Part shown: positions 16,830 through 26,661 of the stretch, in pieces
Numbering within the stretch: position 1 is the first letter of the stretch
How the letters are laid out: each line of letters starts with the position of its first letter
NCBI RefSeq assembly: GCF_000819985.1
Contig: NZ_CDBZ01000205.1
Location: forward strand, 1 to 64,000
Direction: 5' to 3'
Origin: Aeromonas media
Lineage (GTDB): Bacteria; Pseudomonadota; Gammaproteobacteria; Enterobacterales; Aeromonadaceae
Length of the DNA stretch: 64,000 bases
The notes under the pieces: model-generated
What the model saw: the letters and a program-made list of their open reading frames with translations, nothing else
The model's database searches: none
Told to the model about the DNA's origin: nothing
Translations under genes and position numbers: made by a program

Positions 16830-16850
16830 GTCCACACAAAGTGGATGACC
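16830..16850. repeat. Palindromic site at the right island end
   Basis: On the minus strand it reads GGTCATCCAC-N5-GTGGAC, matching 816-836 on the plus strand. It lies between the integrase start and the attachment repeat. Candidate arm-type or regulatory site (inference). Confidence 0.6.
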
Positions 16851-16866
16851 AAGGGCTTTAGGAGGC

Positions 16867-16984
16867 TAACTTATTGATTTTCAGAAACAGGTGGTGGCCC
16901 CACCAGCCACATCCCGGCACTCGAGTCCCCCGCCTTGGCTGCTACCTTCCGGTCCTGACCAGGTTGACGAGTTATCAATGCGAG
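16867..16984. other. Right attachment repeat (118 bp) within ffs
   Basis: Identical to 612-729. Left of 16867 the sequence is island (integrase leader); right of 16984 it continues as the native 5' part of ffs and its promoter. The crossover lies somewhere in the 118 bp and cannot be refined because the copies are identical. Confidence 0.88.
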
Positions 16985-17002
16985 AGGACCAATGGGACCA
17001 CC
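16890..17002 (-). ncRNA. ffs: 4.5S signal recognition particle RNA
   Basis: About 113 nt on the minus strand. The conserved Ffh-binding hairpin is present (GGTCAGGACCGGAAGGTAGC and GCAGCCAAGG), as is GCCGGGATGTGGCTGG. The ends pair: 5' GGTGGTCCCA with 3' TGGGGCCACC. Length and structure match the enteric 114-nt RNA. With Ffh it targets inner-membrane proteins to the translocon and is essential in E. coli. The 3' part comes from the island, the 5' part and promoter from the chromosome, so integration rebuilds the gene. Confidence 0.95.
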
Positions 17003-17009
17003 GGCGAGG

Positions 17010-17038
17010 AGAATAGGCAAACTGGCCTGCCAATGCAA
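17010..17038 (-). promoter_or_regulatory. ffs promoter
   Basis: On the minus strand, TTGCAT (17033-17038), a 17-bp spacer and TATTCT (17010-17015) place +1 at 17002, exactly the predicted RNA 5' end. The GC-rich discriminator CCTCGCC is typical of growth-rate-controlled stable RNA promoters. It lies just downstream of the TSUP gene stop. Confidence 0.75.
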
Positions 17039-17096
17039 TGGCTTTCTGCCAGGAGACGAACCGTTCGCCTTATTTTTCAACAATCTGCCGAATGGA

Positions 17097-17885
17097 TCAG
17101 CTAAACAGCATGAATTTGGCCCCCACCACCAACATCAGCAGGGCGAACGCCTGCTTGAGCCGCTTGGGAGAGAGGCGATGGGCCAGCTTGGCGCCGACGC
17201 GGGCAAACTGGGTGCTGGTGAGCACTATGCCAAGCAGGGCCGGCAGATAGATGTAGCCGACACTCCACTCGGGCAGATCGGCGTGACCCCAGCCGGCATA
17301 GAGGTAGCTCAGGCTGCCCGCCAGGGCGATGGGCATGCTGCAGGCGGCGGAGGCCGCCACGGCGTTGCGCATGGGCACCGAGTTCCAGCTGAGGTAAGGC
17401 ACCGTCATGGAGCCACCCCCTATGCCAAACAGCGCCGAGAGCCAGCCGATGACGGTGCCCGCAATGCTGGTGCCGACCGGCCCTGGCATCTGGCGCTCCG
17501 CCTTGGGCTTGAGGTTCAGTCCCATCTGCAGGGCCATGGTCCAGGCGAAGCAGCCGATGATGATGTTGAGGGTGCTGGCGCTGAGCTGGCTGGCGGTCAG
17601 GCCACCGAGCCAGGCGCCGATGAACATGCCCGCCCCCAGGCGTCGGATCATCACCCAGTCGACGGCCCCCGCCTCCTGATGTGCCCGCAGGGAACTGAAG
17701 CCGGTGAAGATCATGGTTGGCAGGGAGGTACCAAGCGCGAGGTGGGTAATGATCTCCGGGGCCACCCCCTGGGCATGAAAGCTGAGTACCAGCACAGGCA
17801 CTATGATGAGCCCGCCACCGATCCCGAACAGTCCCGCCAGCATGCCCGCGAAGGCCCCCAACACCAGATAACCCACAAACAGCAT
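17097..17885 (-). CDS. TSUP family transporter (TauE/SafE-like permease)
   Basis: A 262-residue inner-membrane protein with eight or so hydrophobic segments and the two duplicated TSUP motifs, GLFGIGGGLIIVPVL near residue 18 and ALFGIGGGSMTVPYL near 150. Family members export sulfite, sulfoacetate or related organosulfur anions; the substrate here is unknown. AAGGA precedes the ATG. It is the first native gene right of the island and is transcribed toward ffs, followed by the ffs promoter. A dyad upstream (17905-17931) may be its operator. Confidence 0.9.
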   Translation of the reverse strand: MLFVGYLVLGAFAGMLAGLFGIGGGLIIVPVLVLSFHAQGVAPEIITHLALGTSLPTMIFTGFSSLRAHQEAGAVDWVMIRRLGAGMFIGAWLGGLTASQLSASTLNIIIGCFAWTMALQMGLNLKPKAERQMPGPVGTSIAGTVIGWLSALFGIGGGSMTVPYLSWNSVPMRNAVAASAACSMPIALAGSLSYLYAGWGHADLPEWSVGYIYLPALLGIVLTSTQFARVGAKLAHRLSPKRLKQAFALLMLVVGAKFMLFS

Positions 17886-17904
17886 AAAAATTCCTTATAT
17901 AGCT

Positions 17905-17931
17905 AAATGGCGGTCTAGTTGACCGCCATTT
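17905..17931. promoter_or_regulatory. Dyad upstream of the TSUP gene
   Basis: Perfect 11-bp arms AAATGGCGGTC and GACCGCCATTT with a 5-bp spacer, 20 bp upstream of the TSUP start. It could be an operator, or a second hairpin after the antiporter terminator. Confidence 0.45.
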
Positions 17932-17937
17932 CCCATA

Positions 17938-17970
17938 AAAAAAGAGATGGCGTCATGCCATCTCTTTATT
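17938..17970 (-). terminator. Rho-independent terminator of the antiporter gene
   Basis: On the minus strand AAAGAGATGGC and GCCATCTCTTT form a stem followed by a run of T, directly after the stop of the antiporter gene at 17978. Confidence 0.8.
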
Positions 17971-17977
17971 GTGCCGA

Positions 17978-19414
17978 TTAATGCAGGGGAATGGTACCGT
18001 CCATCACCTTGTAGAAGGCCAGCACGGCGCAGCCGAGCAGGGCTGCCGTCATCCCGCGTTCCAGCCGGTTGAGGCTGCGCAGGCCATGGTGCTGGCGCGC
18101 CTTCCAGTAGATGAAGATGCCGGGGCTGTAGAGTAGCGCCACCAGCAGCAGGTACTCCACCCCGGCGGCATAGACCAGCCAGCAGCCGTAGACGGTGGCC
18201 ACCAGGGCCAGCAGCAGATCACGCTTGCGCTGATGGGGCTGGTGCTCGTAGGTGGTGCCCTGCAGCGCCAGCTTGAGGCCATAGGCGCCGGAGAAGACGT
18301 AAGGCACCAGAGCCGCCGAGGTGGCGATGTTGACCAGCGCCAGGTAGGTGCTGCTCTGGAAGTAGATGATGATGAGGAAGGCCTGCACCAGACAGGTGGA
18401 GCACCACAGCGACACCTGGGGCGAGCCGTTCTTGTTCTCCTTGGCGAACCAGGCCGGGAAGACCCCTGTCTTGCCTGCGATATAGGGTACTTCCGCCGCC
18501 AGTACTGTCCAGCTCAGCAGGGCCCCCATCACGGAAATCACCAGACCGATGTTGATGAGCCAGGCGCCCCAGGGACCGACCACGGCTTCCAGGATCATGG
18601 CGGTGGAGGGATTCTTCAGGGCCGCCAGCTGCGGCTGGTTCATCACGCCGAGGGAGAACAGGGTCACCATGACGTAGAGCGCCAGGGCGCCGAGCAGCGC
18701 CAGTACGGTGGCACGGCCTACATCCTTGCGATGACGGGCACGGGCGGAGACCACCACGGCCCCCTCGATGCCGATGAAGACCCAGAGCGTCACCTTCATG
18801 GTGGACTTGACCTGATCCATCACGGAGCCAAGTTCGGTGTTGCCCTGCCCCCAGATGTCCAGGGTGAAGGTCTCCATGTTGAATGCGAGCAACACGGCGA
18901 CGCAGAAGACGATGAGGGGCACCATCTTGGCGATGGTGGTGACTATGTTCACCAGGGCCGCCACCTGGATGCCGCGCAGCACCAGGGCGTGCACCGACCA
19001 GATGAGGAGGGAGGCGAGCGTGATGGCGACCGGGGTGTTGCCGTCGCCGAAGATGACGTTGTCCGGGGTGTCGAAGAAGTAACTCAGGGCGCTGAATACC
19101 ACGATGGCGTAGGAGACGTTGGCCAGCAGCTGGCAGAGCCAGTAGCCCCAGGCGGCGTTGAAGCCGACGAAATCACCGAAACCGGCTTTGGCGTAACTGA
19201 AGATGCCCCCGTCGAGATCCGGGCGACGCATGGAGAGGTTCTGGTAGACCAGGGCGAGGCAGATCATGCCGATCCCGGTGATGGCCCACCCCAGGGCGAC
19301 GGCCCCGGCGCTGGCGTGCGCTGCGATGTTTTGTGGCAGACTGAAGACCCCGGCACCGACCATGGAGCCGATCACCAGCGAAATGAGGGCGCCGAGCCCT
19401 AGTTTCTTGTCCAT
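17978..19414 (-). CDS. arcD: Basic amino acid/polyamine antiporter, ArcD-like
   Basis: A 478-residue APC-superfamily transporter with about 12-13 membrane segments. The N-terminus (LGLGALISLVIGSMVGAGVF) carries the APC substrate-binding GSMVGAGVF motif, and overall resemblance is to the arginine/ornithine antiporter ArcD. It would exchange arginine for ornithine, or a similar cationic pair, across the inner membrane. No arcABC genes are adjacent, so the substrate assignment is by family only. Upstream TGCAT-N4-ATTCC near 19520-19533 resembles an ArgR half-operator, weak support for arginine control. Confidence 0.75.
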   Translation of the reverse strand: MDKKLGLGALISLVIGSMVGAGVFSLPQNIAAHASAGAVALGWAITGIGMICLALVYQNLSMRRPDLDGGIFSYAKAGFGDFVGFNAAWGYWLCQLLANVSYAIVVFSALSYFFDTPDNVIFGDGNTPVAITLASLLIWSVHALVLRGIQVAALVNIVTTIAKMVPLIVFCVAVLLAFNMETFTLDIWGQGNTELGSVMDQVKSTMKVTLWVFIGIEGAVVVSARARHRKDVGRATVLALLGALALYVMVTLFSLGVMNQPQLAALKNPSTAMILEAVVGPWGAWLINIGLVISVMGALLSWTVLAAEVPYIAGKTGVFPAWFAKENKNGSPQVSLWCSTCLVQAFLIIIYFQSSTYLALVNIATSAALVPYVFSGAYGLKLALQGTTYEHQPHQRKRDLLLALVATVYGCWLVYAAGVEYLLLVALLYSPGIFIYWKARQHHGLRSLNRLERGMTAALLGCAVLAFYKVMDGTIPLH

Positions 19415-19801
19415 CTCAAACCTGTTTTATTAAGCGGCGACTGAGCATCCGTATTCATACAGCGCGCGATATGGGAGGGGTGATAAATCCGTACCCCGTG
19501 AAAAAGGCGGCAACTATATTGCATGACTATTCCGACCGCAATCCTTCGCAGTGCCAATCACACACCGCCTTGACCGCGCGCAATTCTACAGCACTCACTC
19601 ACCCGGCCTGTGAGCTGGTTCAAATTCAGAAAGACCCGTTGATCTTTCATGTTTTTCCATGATGTCAGCCCTGTTTTTCAAAGAAGCCCTGCATGCCCAT
19701 GCAGTGTGCCACCTTGGGCGTCAGGCAGGTCTTTTGGGTCAAACTGCAATAAAAATGCCCCTGTGCCAGTGGCAAGGGGCAGTCGCGGATCACCGCCGGG
19801 G
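19415..19801. other. Intergenic region between antiporter and valine operon
   Basis: This 387-bp stretch has no supportable gene. It must hold the arcD-like promoter, near the possible ArgR-like site TGCAT-N4-ATTCC at 19520-19533, and it ends with the valine-operon terminator at 19751-19780. Confidence 0.5.
19751..19780 (-). terminator. Terminator of the valine-catabolic operon
   Basis: On the minus strand GCCCCT and AGGGGC arms enclose an inner TGCCA/TGGCA pairing and are followed by ATTTTTATT. It lies about 20 bp after the SDR stop. Confidence 0.7.
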
Positions 19802-20563
19802 TTAGAGTCGCAGGCCACCGTCGAGATCGATGATCCGGCCGGACAGGTAGTCGTTGGCGAGGATGAATTGCACGGTCTGGGCCAGTTGCTCCCCCTGCCC
19901 CAGGGCGCCAACCGGAATGGCCTGCTGCATCCGGGCCATGGCTTCGGGCTTCATGGCCGCCGTCATGTCGGTGGCAAAGACCCCGGGGGCTATGCCCATC
20001 ACCCGGATGCCGTGGCGGGCCAGTTCGCGCCCCCAGGTCACCACCAGGGAGGCGACCCCCGCCTTGCTGGCGGCATAGTTGCTCTGACCTATATTGCCGG
20101 CGCGGGCGATGGAGGAGATGTTGATGATGACGCCCCCCTGCCCCCCTTTCGCCATCAAGGCCGCTCCCTCGCGTCCACAGAGGAAGGTACCGGTGAGATT
20201 GACGTCGATGACAGCCTGCCACTGGGACAGGCTCATCTTCTCCACCAGTTCCCCCTCTTTCATCTTGATGAGCATGCCATCCCGCAATATGCCGGCGCAA
20301 TTGACGAGGCCATGCAGGGCGCCCAATTGCTCCTCCATGGCGGCAAAGGTCGCCTCCACCTCGGGTTCATCCGCCACGTTGCAGACGAACAGGGCGCAGC
20401 GACCATCCCGGCTGCGCACCTCGGCCTCGGTCACCTCCAGATCGGCACGGTTGACGTCAATCAGCGCCAGCACGGCACCCTGACTGGCCAGACGCAGGGC
20501 GATGGCGCGACCGAGCCCCCGCCCGGCCCCCGTGATGGCGATGACTTTTTCTGTGATATCCAT
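19802..20563 (-). CDS. Short-chain dehydrogenase/reductase in the valine/isoleucine operon
   Basis: A 253-residue classical SDR: TGAGRGLG cofactor motif at about 11-18, NCAG near 88, catalytic Ser in INISS and the YAASK motif. It acts in the cytosol with NAD(P). It is the last gene of the operon, after mmsB. In that setting the likely substrate is a branched 3-hydroxyacyl-CoA such as 2-methyl-3-hydroxybutyryl-CoA of isoleucine breakdown (inference). It also resembles FabG-type ketoacyl reductases, so automated annotation may vary. AAGGAG lies 5 nt before the ATG. Confidence 0.82.
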   Translation of the reverse strand: MDITEKVIAITGAGRGLGRAIALRLASQGAVLALIDVNRADLEVTEAEVRSRDGRCALFVCNVADEPEVEATFAAMEEQLGALHGLVNCAGILRDGMLIKMKEGELVEKMSLSQWQAVIDVNLTGTFLCGREGAALMAKGGQGGVIINISSIARAGNIGQSNYAASKAGVASLVVTWGRELARHGIRVMGIAPGVFATDMTAAMKPEAMARMQQAIPVGALGQGEQLAQTVQFILANDYLSGRIIDLDGGLRL

Positions 20564-20624
20564 AAATGCTCCTTATTGCCTGGACCCGGATGACGGGATG
20601 ACGAATGAAAGGCAGGATCCCGCG

Positions 20625-21545
20625 TCACATCGCGCCGGACTTGTCCTGGGATTTATCCAGATAGAGCTCGAGAATGCTGGAGAAATCCTTGCTCTCCCGG
20701 CTTTGGCTTGCGTGCAGGTTGAACAGGTTGCGGGCCAGTGCCCCCATGGGCACGGCGCTGTGGGCGTGCTCGGCCAGCGCCATGGCAAGCCCCAGATCCT
20801 TGACCATCAGCCGGGTCATGAAGCCCCCCTCATACCCGCGCGACGCGGGGGCGTTCTCCATCACCCCGGGCCAGGGGTTGTAGCGTTCCAGGCTCCAGTT
20901 GTTGCCCGAGCTCTTGCCCATGATGATGGAGAGGACGCCCGGATCCAGCCCCTCCTTGACCCCGAGCGCCAGCGCCTCGGCGGTGCCCGCCATGTGGATG
21001 GCGAGCAGCATGTTGTTGCACATCTTGGCGATCTGGCCCGCCCCGAGCGCCCCGGCATGGAACAGGTTCTGCCCCATGCAGGCCAGGATGGGCCTGGCCG
21101 CTTCAAAATCGGCGGACTCGCCACCGACGATAAAGGTAAGGGTGCCCGCCGCGGCGCCGGTCACACCGCCCGAGACGGGGGCATCGAGGAAGCGGATGCC
21201 GCGCGCCTTCGCCGCGTCTCCCACCGCGCGGGCCGAGGCCACGTCTATGGTGGAGCAGTCGATCACCTGCGCCCCCGCCGGCAGCGCTCCCAGCAGATCC
21301 TGGCCGCCCCCCTCCGACAGCCAGAGTCCGCGCACATGCTCACCAGCCGGCAGCATGCTGATGGCCAGATCGCAGCCGGTGACCGCCTCGCGGGCATCCC
21401 CGGCAGCGATACAGCCAGCGGCGATCGCCTTGGCGACACTCTCCGGCATCAAGTCAAACACGCGCACGGCGTGGCCCGCCCTGGCCAGGTTCGCGGCCAT
21501 GGGCCCCCCCATGTTGCCGAGCCCGATAAATCCAATCCTTGTCAT
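20625..21545 (-). CDS. mmsB: 3-hydroxyisobutyrate dehydrogenase
   Basis: A 306-residue beta-hydroxyacid dehydrogenase. The Rossmann motif GFIGLGNMGGPMA at 5-17, the substrate-binding DAPVSGGVTGA, and the catalytic lysine in GQIAKMCNN are all present. It oxidises 3-hydroxyisobutyrate to methylmalonate semialdehyde with NAD. The start at 21545 is set by AAGGAG upstream; the longer in-frame extension is the intergenic region. It sits between the hydrolase that makes its substrate and the SDR. Confidence 0.93.
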   Translation of the reverse strand: MTRIGFIGLGNMGGPMAANLARAGHAVRVFDLMPESVAKAIAAGCIAAGDAREAVTGCDLAISMLPAGEHVRGLWLSEGGGQDLLGALPAGAQVIDCSTIDVASARAVGDAAKARGIRFLDAPVSGGVTGAAAGTLTFIVGGESADFEAARPILACMGQNLFHAGALGAGQIAKMCNNMLLAIHMAGTAEALALGVKEGLDPGVLSIIMGKSSGNNWSLERYNPWPGVMENAPASRGYEGGFMTRLMVKDLGLAMALAEHAHSAVPMGALARNLFNLHASQSRESKDFSSILELYLDKSQDKSGAM

Positions 21546-21617
21546 CAGTTTGCTCCTTGCTCCGTTCGTAATCCGGCCTCTCGGCCAGTGCATCCCTTGC
21601 CTGGCAGCGCTGGCCCC

Positions 21618-22730
21618 TCAGCAGGCCAGGGGATTTTTCCCCTCGGGCCAGCGATAGAAATCGTCGAGCCAGTCGGCACCGGGCCGGGGCGGCTGCCAGC
21701 GGGGGGATTTGTCCTTGTCGATGAGCAGTGCCCGCACCCCTTCCACGAAATCCCCCTTGAGCACGCAGTTGACCGAGAGCGCCAGTTCGTCGGCAAACAC
21801 CTCGGCCAGCGACTGGCGACGTGCCGCCCAGTACTGGCGCCACAGGATGGCGCGACTGATGGGGCTGCCGGTGCGACAGGTGTCGCGAGCCTGCGTCAGG
21901 CTCCCTTCGCCAAGGGCGGGATCGAAGACGGCATGGTTCAACCTGTCCAGCACCCCTTGCAGGGAGCGTCCGGCCAGCAGGTCATGGATCCTGGCCTGAT
22001 GAGGCAGGATCACGGGGGCTGGTAACTGCTCGCGGGCCTCGGCGTGCAACCCGCCCAGCAGTTGATCTATCTGCTCACGTGGATCCTCTTTGGCAGCCCA
22101 GTCGAGGGTGGCGAGCCGTGGCAGCAGCTCGGCCCGCTCGCGGCTGGCCATGGCGTGATCCGCCAGCCCCAGCCCCAGAGCATCCGTCCCGTTGAAGCGG
22201 GCGCCGGTGAGCCCGAGCCAGAGTCCGAGTCGCCCCGGCATCCGGCTCAAGAACCAGCTGGCGCCCACGTCCGGGTAGAGACCTATGGTCACCTCCGGCA
22301 TGGCAAACAGGCTCTTCTCGGTCACCACCCGAAAATCGGCACCGGCGAACAGGCCTATGCCGCCCCCCATGCAGATGCCATCCGCCACGCAGACAAGGGG
22401 CTTGGTGTAACGGTGGATGTGGTGATCGAGCCGGTATTCCTGCTCAAAAAAATCGCGGGCATAGGCAAAGAGCGCCTGTTCGCTCTCTTCCTGCCGGCGG
22501 TAATAGAAGGAGCGAATGTCGCCCCCGGCGCAAAACGCCTTCTCCCCGGCCCCCTGCAACAGCACGCAGACGATGGCAGGATCTTGCTCCCACGCCGTGA
22601 GTGCCTCTTGCAGGCGCTGGATCATCGGCAGGCTCAGGGCATTGAGAGAGGCGGGGCTGTCGAGCGTCAAGACACCGATGAGGTACCCGTCCGCCGTGGG
22701 ATGGGTTGCGACGCGCACGGGGTCAGTCAT
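21618..22730 (-). CDS. 3-hydroxyisobutyryl-CoA hydrolase
   Basis: A 370-residue crotonase-fold hydrolase. The oxyanion-hole regions KAFCAGGDIRSFY and CMGGGIGLFAG are visible, and the extended C-terminus (VNCVLKGDFVEGVRALLIDKD) is typical of HIBCH rather than hydratases. It releases 3-hydroxyisobutyrate and CoA, removing reactive methacrylyl-CoA from the pathway. Its ATG overlaps the stop of the preceding hydratase gene by 8 bp (ATGACTGA), with GGAGAG upstream. Confidence 0.92.
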   Translation of the reverse strand: MTDPVRVATHPTADGYLIGVLTLDSPASLNALSLPMIQRLQEALTAWEQDPAIVCVLLQGAGEKAFCAGGDIRSFYYRRQEESEQALFAYARDFFEQEYRLDHHIHRYTKPLVCVADGICMGGGIGLFAGADFRVVTEKSLFAMPEVTIGLYPDVGASWFLSRMPGRLGLWLGLTGARFNGTDALGLGLADHAMASRERAELLPRLATLDWAAKEDPREQIDQLLGGLHAEAREQLPAPVILPHQARIHDLLAGRSLQGVLDRLNHAVFDPALGEGSLTQARDTCRTGSPISRAILWRQYWAARRQSLAEVFADELALSVNCVLKGDFVEGVRALLIDKDKSPRWQPPRPGADWLDDFYRWPEGKNPLAC

Positions 22731-23520
22731 GGGACTCTCCACTGGGTTTGTCATAGTGCCAGCAGGGGGCCCGCTTCTCCAGGAAGGCGACCACCCCTTC
22801 GCGCTGGTTGGCATCGTCAAACAACGCGAGGAACAGGCTGCGCTCCAGCGGCAACGCCGCATCTCTATGGCCGCTGCGCCCCTGGTTGATGAGGCGCTTG
22901 CAGGCACGCAGGGCGCTCGGGCTCTGGCGCTCCACCCGCTGCGCCATCTGCTGCGCCGCCGTCCAGGCGTGTCCTTCGGTCACCACCTCCTCCACCAGCC
23001 CCATCTCGTAGGCCAGGGTGGCACTCACCTTCTCGCCGCACAGGATCATCCGCTTGGCCCAACCCGGGCCCACCAGCTCGGTGAGACGCTGGGTACCGCC
23101 GGCGCAAGGCAGCAAGCCCACCGACGCCTCCGGCAGTCCCAGCAGCGCCTGCTGCTCGGCGATGCGAATGTCGCAGGCCAGCGCCACTTCCAGCCCGCCT
23201 CCCATGGCAAAGCCATTGATGGCGGCGATGCTGACGCCGTGGAAGCGGGCCAGCGCCTCGAAGGCACGACCAAAGGCTTCTGCCACTTCGCGAGCGTGCT
23301 CCAGGTCGCCGTCGGCAAACATCTTGAGATCGGCGCCAGCGCAGAAGAACTTGTCCCCCGCCCCGCGGATCACCAGCGCCACCACGTCGGGGCGACCATC
23401 CAGCTCCACCATCATCTGCAGGAAGGCCTGCAGGCTGGCCAGAGTCCAGGTGTTGGCAGGCGGGTGGTCGAGGGTGATGTAGGCCACGTGACCGTGATAT
23501 TCGAGCCTGATCCTTGTCAT
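22723..23520 (-). CDS. Enoyl-CoA hydratase (methacrylyl-CoA hydration)
   Basis: A 265-residue crotonase. The oxyanion-hole segments KFFCAGADLKMF and FAMGGGLEVALACD are present, with the two glutamates of the hydratase site in LGLPEASVGLLPCAGG and nearby. It hydrates methacrylyl-CoA to 3-hydroxyisobutyryl-CoA in valine degradation and possibly tiglyl-CoA in isoleucine degradation. AAGGA precedes the ATG at 23520. It is coupled to the downstream hydrolase by overlap. Confidence 0.9.
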   Translation of the reverse strand: MTRIRLEYHGHVAYITLDHPPANTWTLASLQAFLQMMVELDGRPDVVALVIRGAGDKFFCAGADLKMFADGDLEHAREVAEAFGRAFEALARFHGVSIAAINGFAMGGGLEVALACDIRIAEQQALLGLPEASVGLLPCAGGTQRLTELVGPGWAKRMILCGEKVSATLAYEMGLVEEVVTEGHAWTAAQQMAQRVERQSPSALRACKRLINQGRSGHRDAALPLERSLFLALFDDANQREGVVAFLEKRAPCWHYDKPSGESHD

Positions 23521-23635
23521 TGCATTGTCCTTGTCAATAAACCTGCTGCCATGATGACAGGGTTGAATGGCGCCTAAATTCGGCTGGTTCACAAAGCCTG
23601 ACGACGGCACTGCATCCGTCAGAGAGAATGCCCCC

Positions 23636-24793
23636 CTACTCCAGCGACAGACCCGGGTCTCCCAGCAGGCGGCGGGCGATGATCAGCCGCATCACTTCGT
23701 TTGTGCCTTCCAGAATACGGTGTACCCGGGTGTCGCGCAGGTAACGCTCGAGGGGGTATTCGCGGATATAACCATAGCCACCAAAGAGTTGCAGAGCCTC
23801 ATCGCAGACGCGATAGCCCACGTCGGTGGCAAAGCGCTTGGCCATGGCGCACCAGGCGCTCTTGTCCGGGCTGCCGCTGTCGAGCTTGGCGGCGGCCTGG
23901 CGCACCAGCAGGCGGGCGGCGGCGAGCTCGGTGGCCATGTCGGCGAGGCGGAACTGCACGCTCTGGAATTCGCTGATCGGGTGTCCGAATTGCTGGCGCT
24001 GCTGCACATGGGCCAGGGCGTCGTCGAGGGCCTGCTGGGCCGTTCCCACCGAGCAGGTGGCGATGTTGATGCGCCCGCCGTCCAGCGCCTGCATGGCAAA
24101 CCTGAAGCCCTCCCCCTCCTGCCCCAGGCGGTAGCGGGCGGGAATGCGAACCCCGTTGAAGGCGACCTCCCGGGTGGGCTGGCTGTTCCAGCCCATCTTC
24201 TTCTCCGCCTTGCCGTAGACAACCCCCTGGCTGTCGGCGGGCACCATAAAGGCAGAGATCCCTTTCGCCCCCTCGCCACCGGTGCGAGCCATCACCACCA
24301 GCACGTCGGTACTGCCGGCCCCCGAGATGAAGACCTTGCTGCCCTCGATTAGATAATCATCGCCATCGCGCACGGCGCGGGTCTTGAGGGCGGCGGCATC
24401 CGATCCCGCCCCCGGCTCGGTGAGGCAGTAAGAGCCCAGCAGCTCGCCGCTGGCAAGCTTCGGCACCCACTCTGCCGCCACCTCGGCCGGCAGCCAGGTG
24501 CCCAGCATCCAGCTCACCATGTTGTGGATGGTCAGATACGCCGTGGTGGAGGTGCAGCCCATGGCCAGACGCTCGAAGACCAGACTGGCGTCGAGCCGCG
24601 GCAGGGCCAGCCCGCCGTACTGCTCCGGGGTGTAAAGGCCGCAAAAGCCGAGCGCAGCCGCCTCCTTGATGGTGGCAACGGGGAACTCGTGCTCTTTGTC
24701 CCAGCGGGCGGCGTGAGGTTTGAGCGCCTCGTTGGCAAAGGCGGTGGCGGCCTCCATGTAGGCCTGCTGATCCTCGGTCAGGGTAAAGTCCAT
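23636..24793 (-). CDS. Acyl-CoA dehydrogenase, probably isobutyryl-CoA dehydrogenase
   Basis: A 385-residue FAD-dependent acyl-CoA dehydrogenase. Motifs include YCLTEPGAGSDAAAL, a QFGHPISEFQ segment and the C-terminal LQLFGGYGYIREYP and ILEGTNEVMR. The glutamate in ILEGTNE is the catalytic base in the ACAD8/short-chain type (known for the family). It oxidises isobutyryl-CoA to methacrylyl-CoA, passing electrons to ETF. Lying between mmsA and the hydratase, it fits the valine pathway. Confidence 0.9.
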   Translation of the reverse strand: MDFTLTEDQQAYMEAATAFANEALKPHAARWDKEHEFPVATIKEAAALGFCGLYTPEQYGGLALPRLDASLVFERLAMGCTSTTAYLTIHNMVSWMLGTWLPAEVAAEWVPKLASGELLGSYCLTEPGAGSDAAALKTRAVRDGDDYLIEGSKVFISGAGSTDVLVVMARTGGEGAKGISAFMVPADSQGVVYGKAEKKMGWNSQPTREVAFNGVRIPARYRLGQEGEGFRFAMQALDGGRINIATCSVGTAQQALDDALAHVQQRQQFGHPISEFQSVQFRLADMATELAAARLLVRQAAAKLDSGSPDKSAWCAMAKRFATDVGYRVCDEALQLFGGYGYIREYPLERYLRDTRVHRILEGTNEVMRLIIARRLLGDPGLSLE

Positions 24794-24873
24794 CTTGTTC
24801 GCTTCCTTGTGCTTGTTCGTTCAATCCGAGTGCCCGGTGCCATGGCCCGGACATCATTTGCTGCATCCCGCCG

Positions 24874-26385
<1,512 letters not shown>

Positions 26386-26661
26386 GCCGCACTCTCCTTG
26401 GCTGCACACTGGCTGGCACTACGCCAGGCCCCCTCAGGCAGACCGGCAGGCCGGATGCACTCGCTGCTCATCTTGCTCACTCCTTGTGTTTGCCCGCACG
26501 GGGAATGCCCCTTGCAGTCGGCACTCAACGAATTTACCTTAGACTAACAATTCATTTACGTTTACGCTAACGTAAACTTAAATCACAAATGGACTGACCA
26601 GTTAACCCTCCTTTTTCGGGAGCGTGGCACCGGTGAGCACCACAAACCAAGGAGAGCAAGG
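26386..26661. promoter_or_regulatory. Divergent promoter region with candidate LiuR operator
   Basis: Between mmsA and liuA is a perfect dyad GTTTACG-CTAA-CGTAAAC at 26560-26577, flanked by TTTAC and TTAAA. LiuR boxes described for gammaproteobacteria are palindromes of the TTTACG/CGTAAA kind (from memory). A LiuR homologue is encoded at 33480. A single operator here could control both the valine and the leucine operons. Confidence 0.65.
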
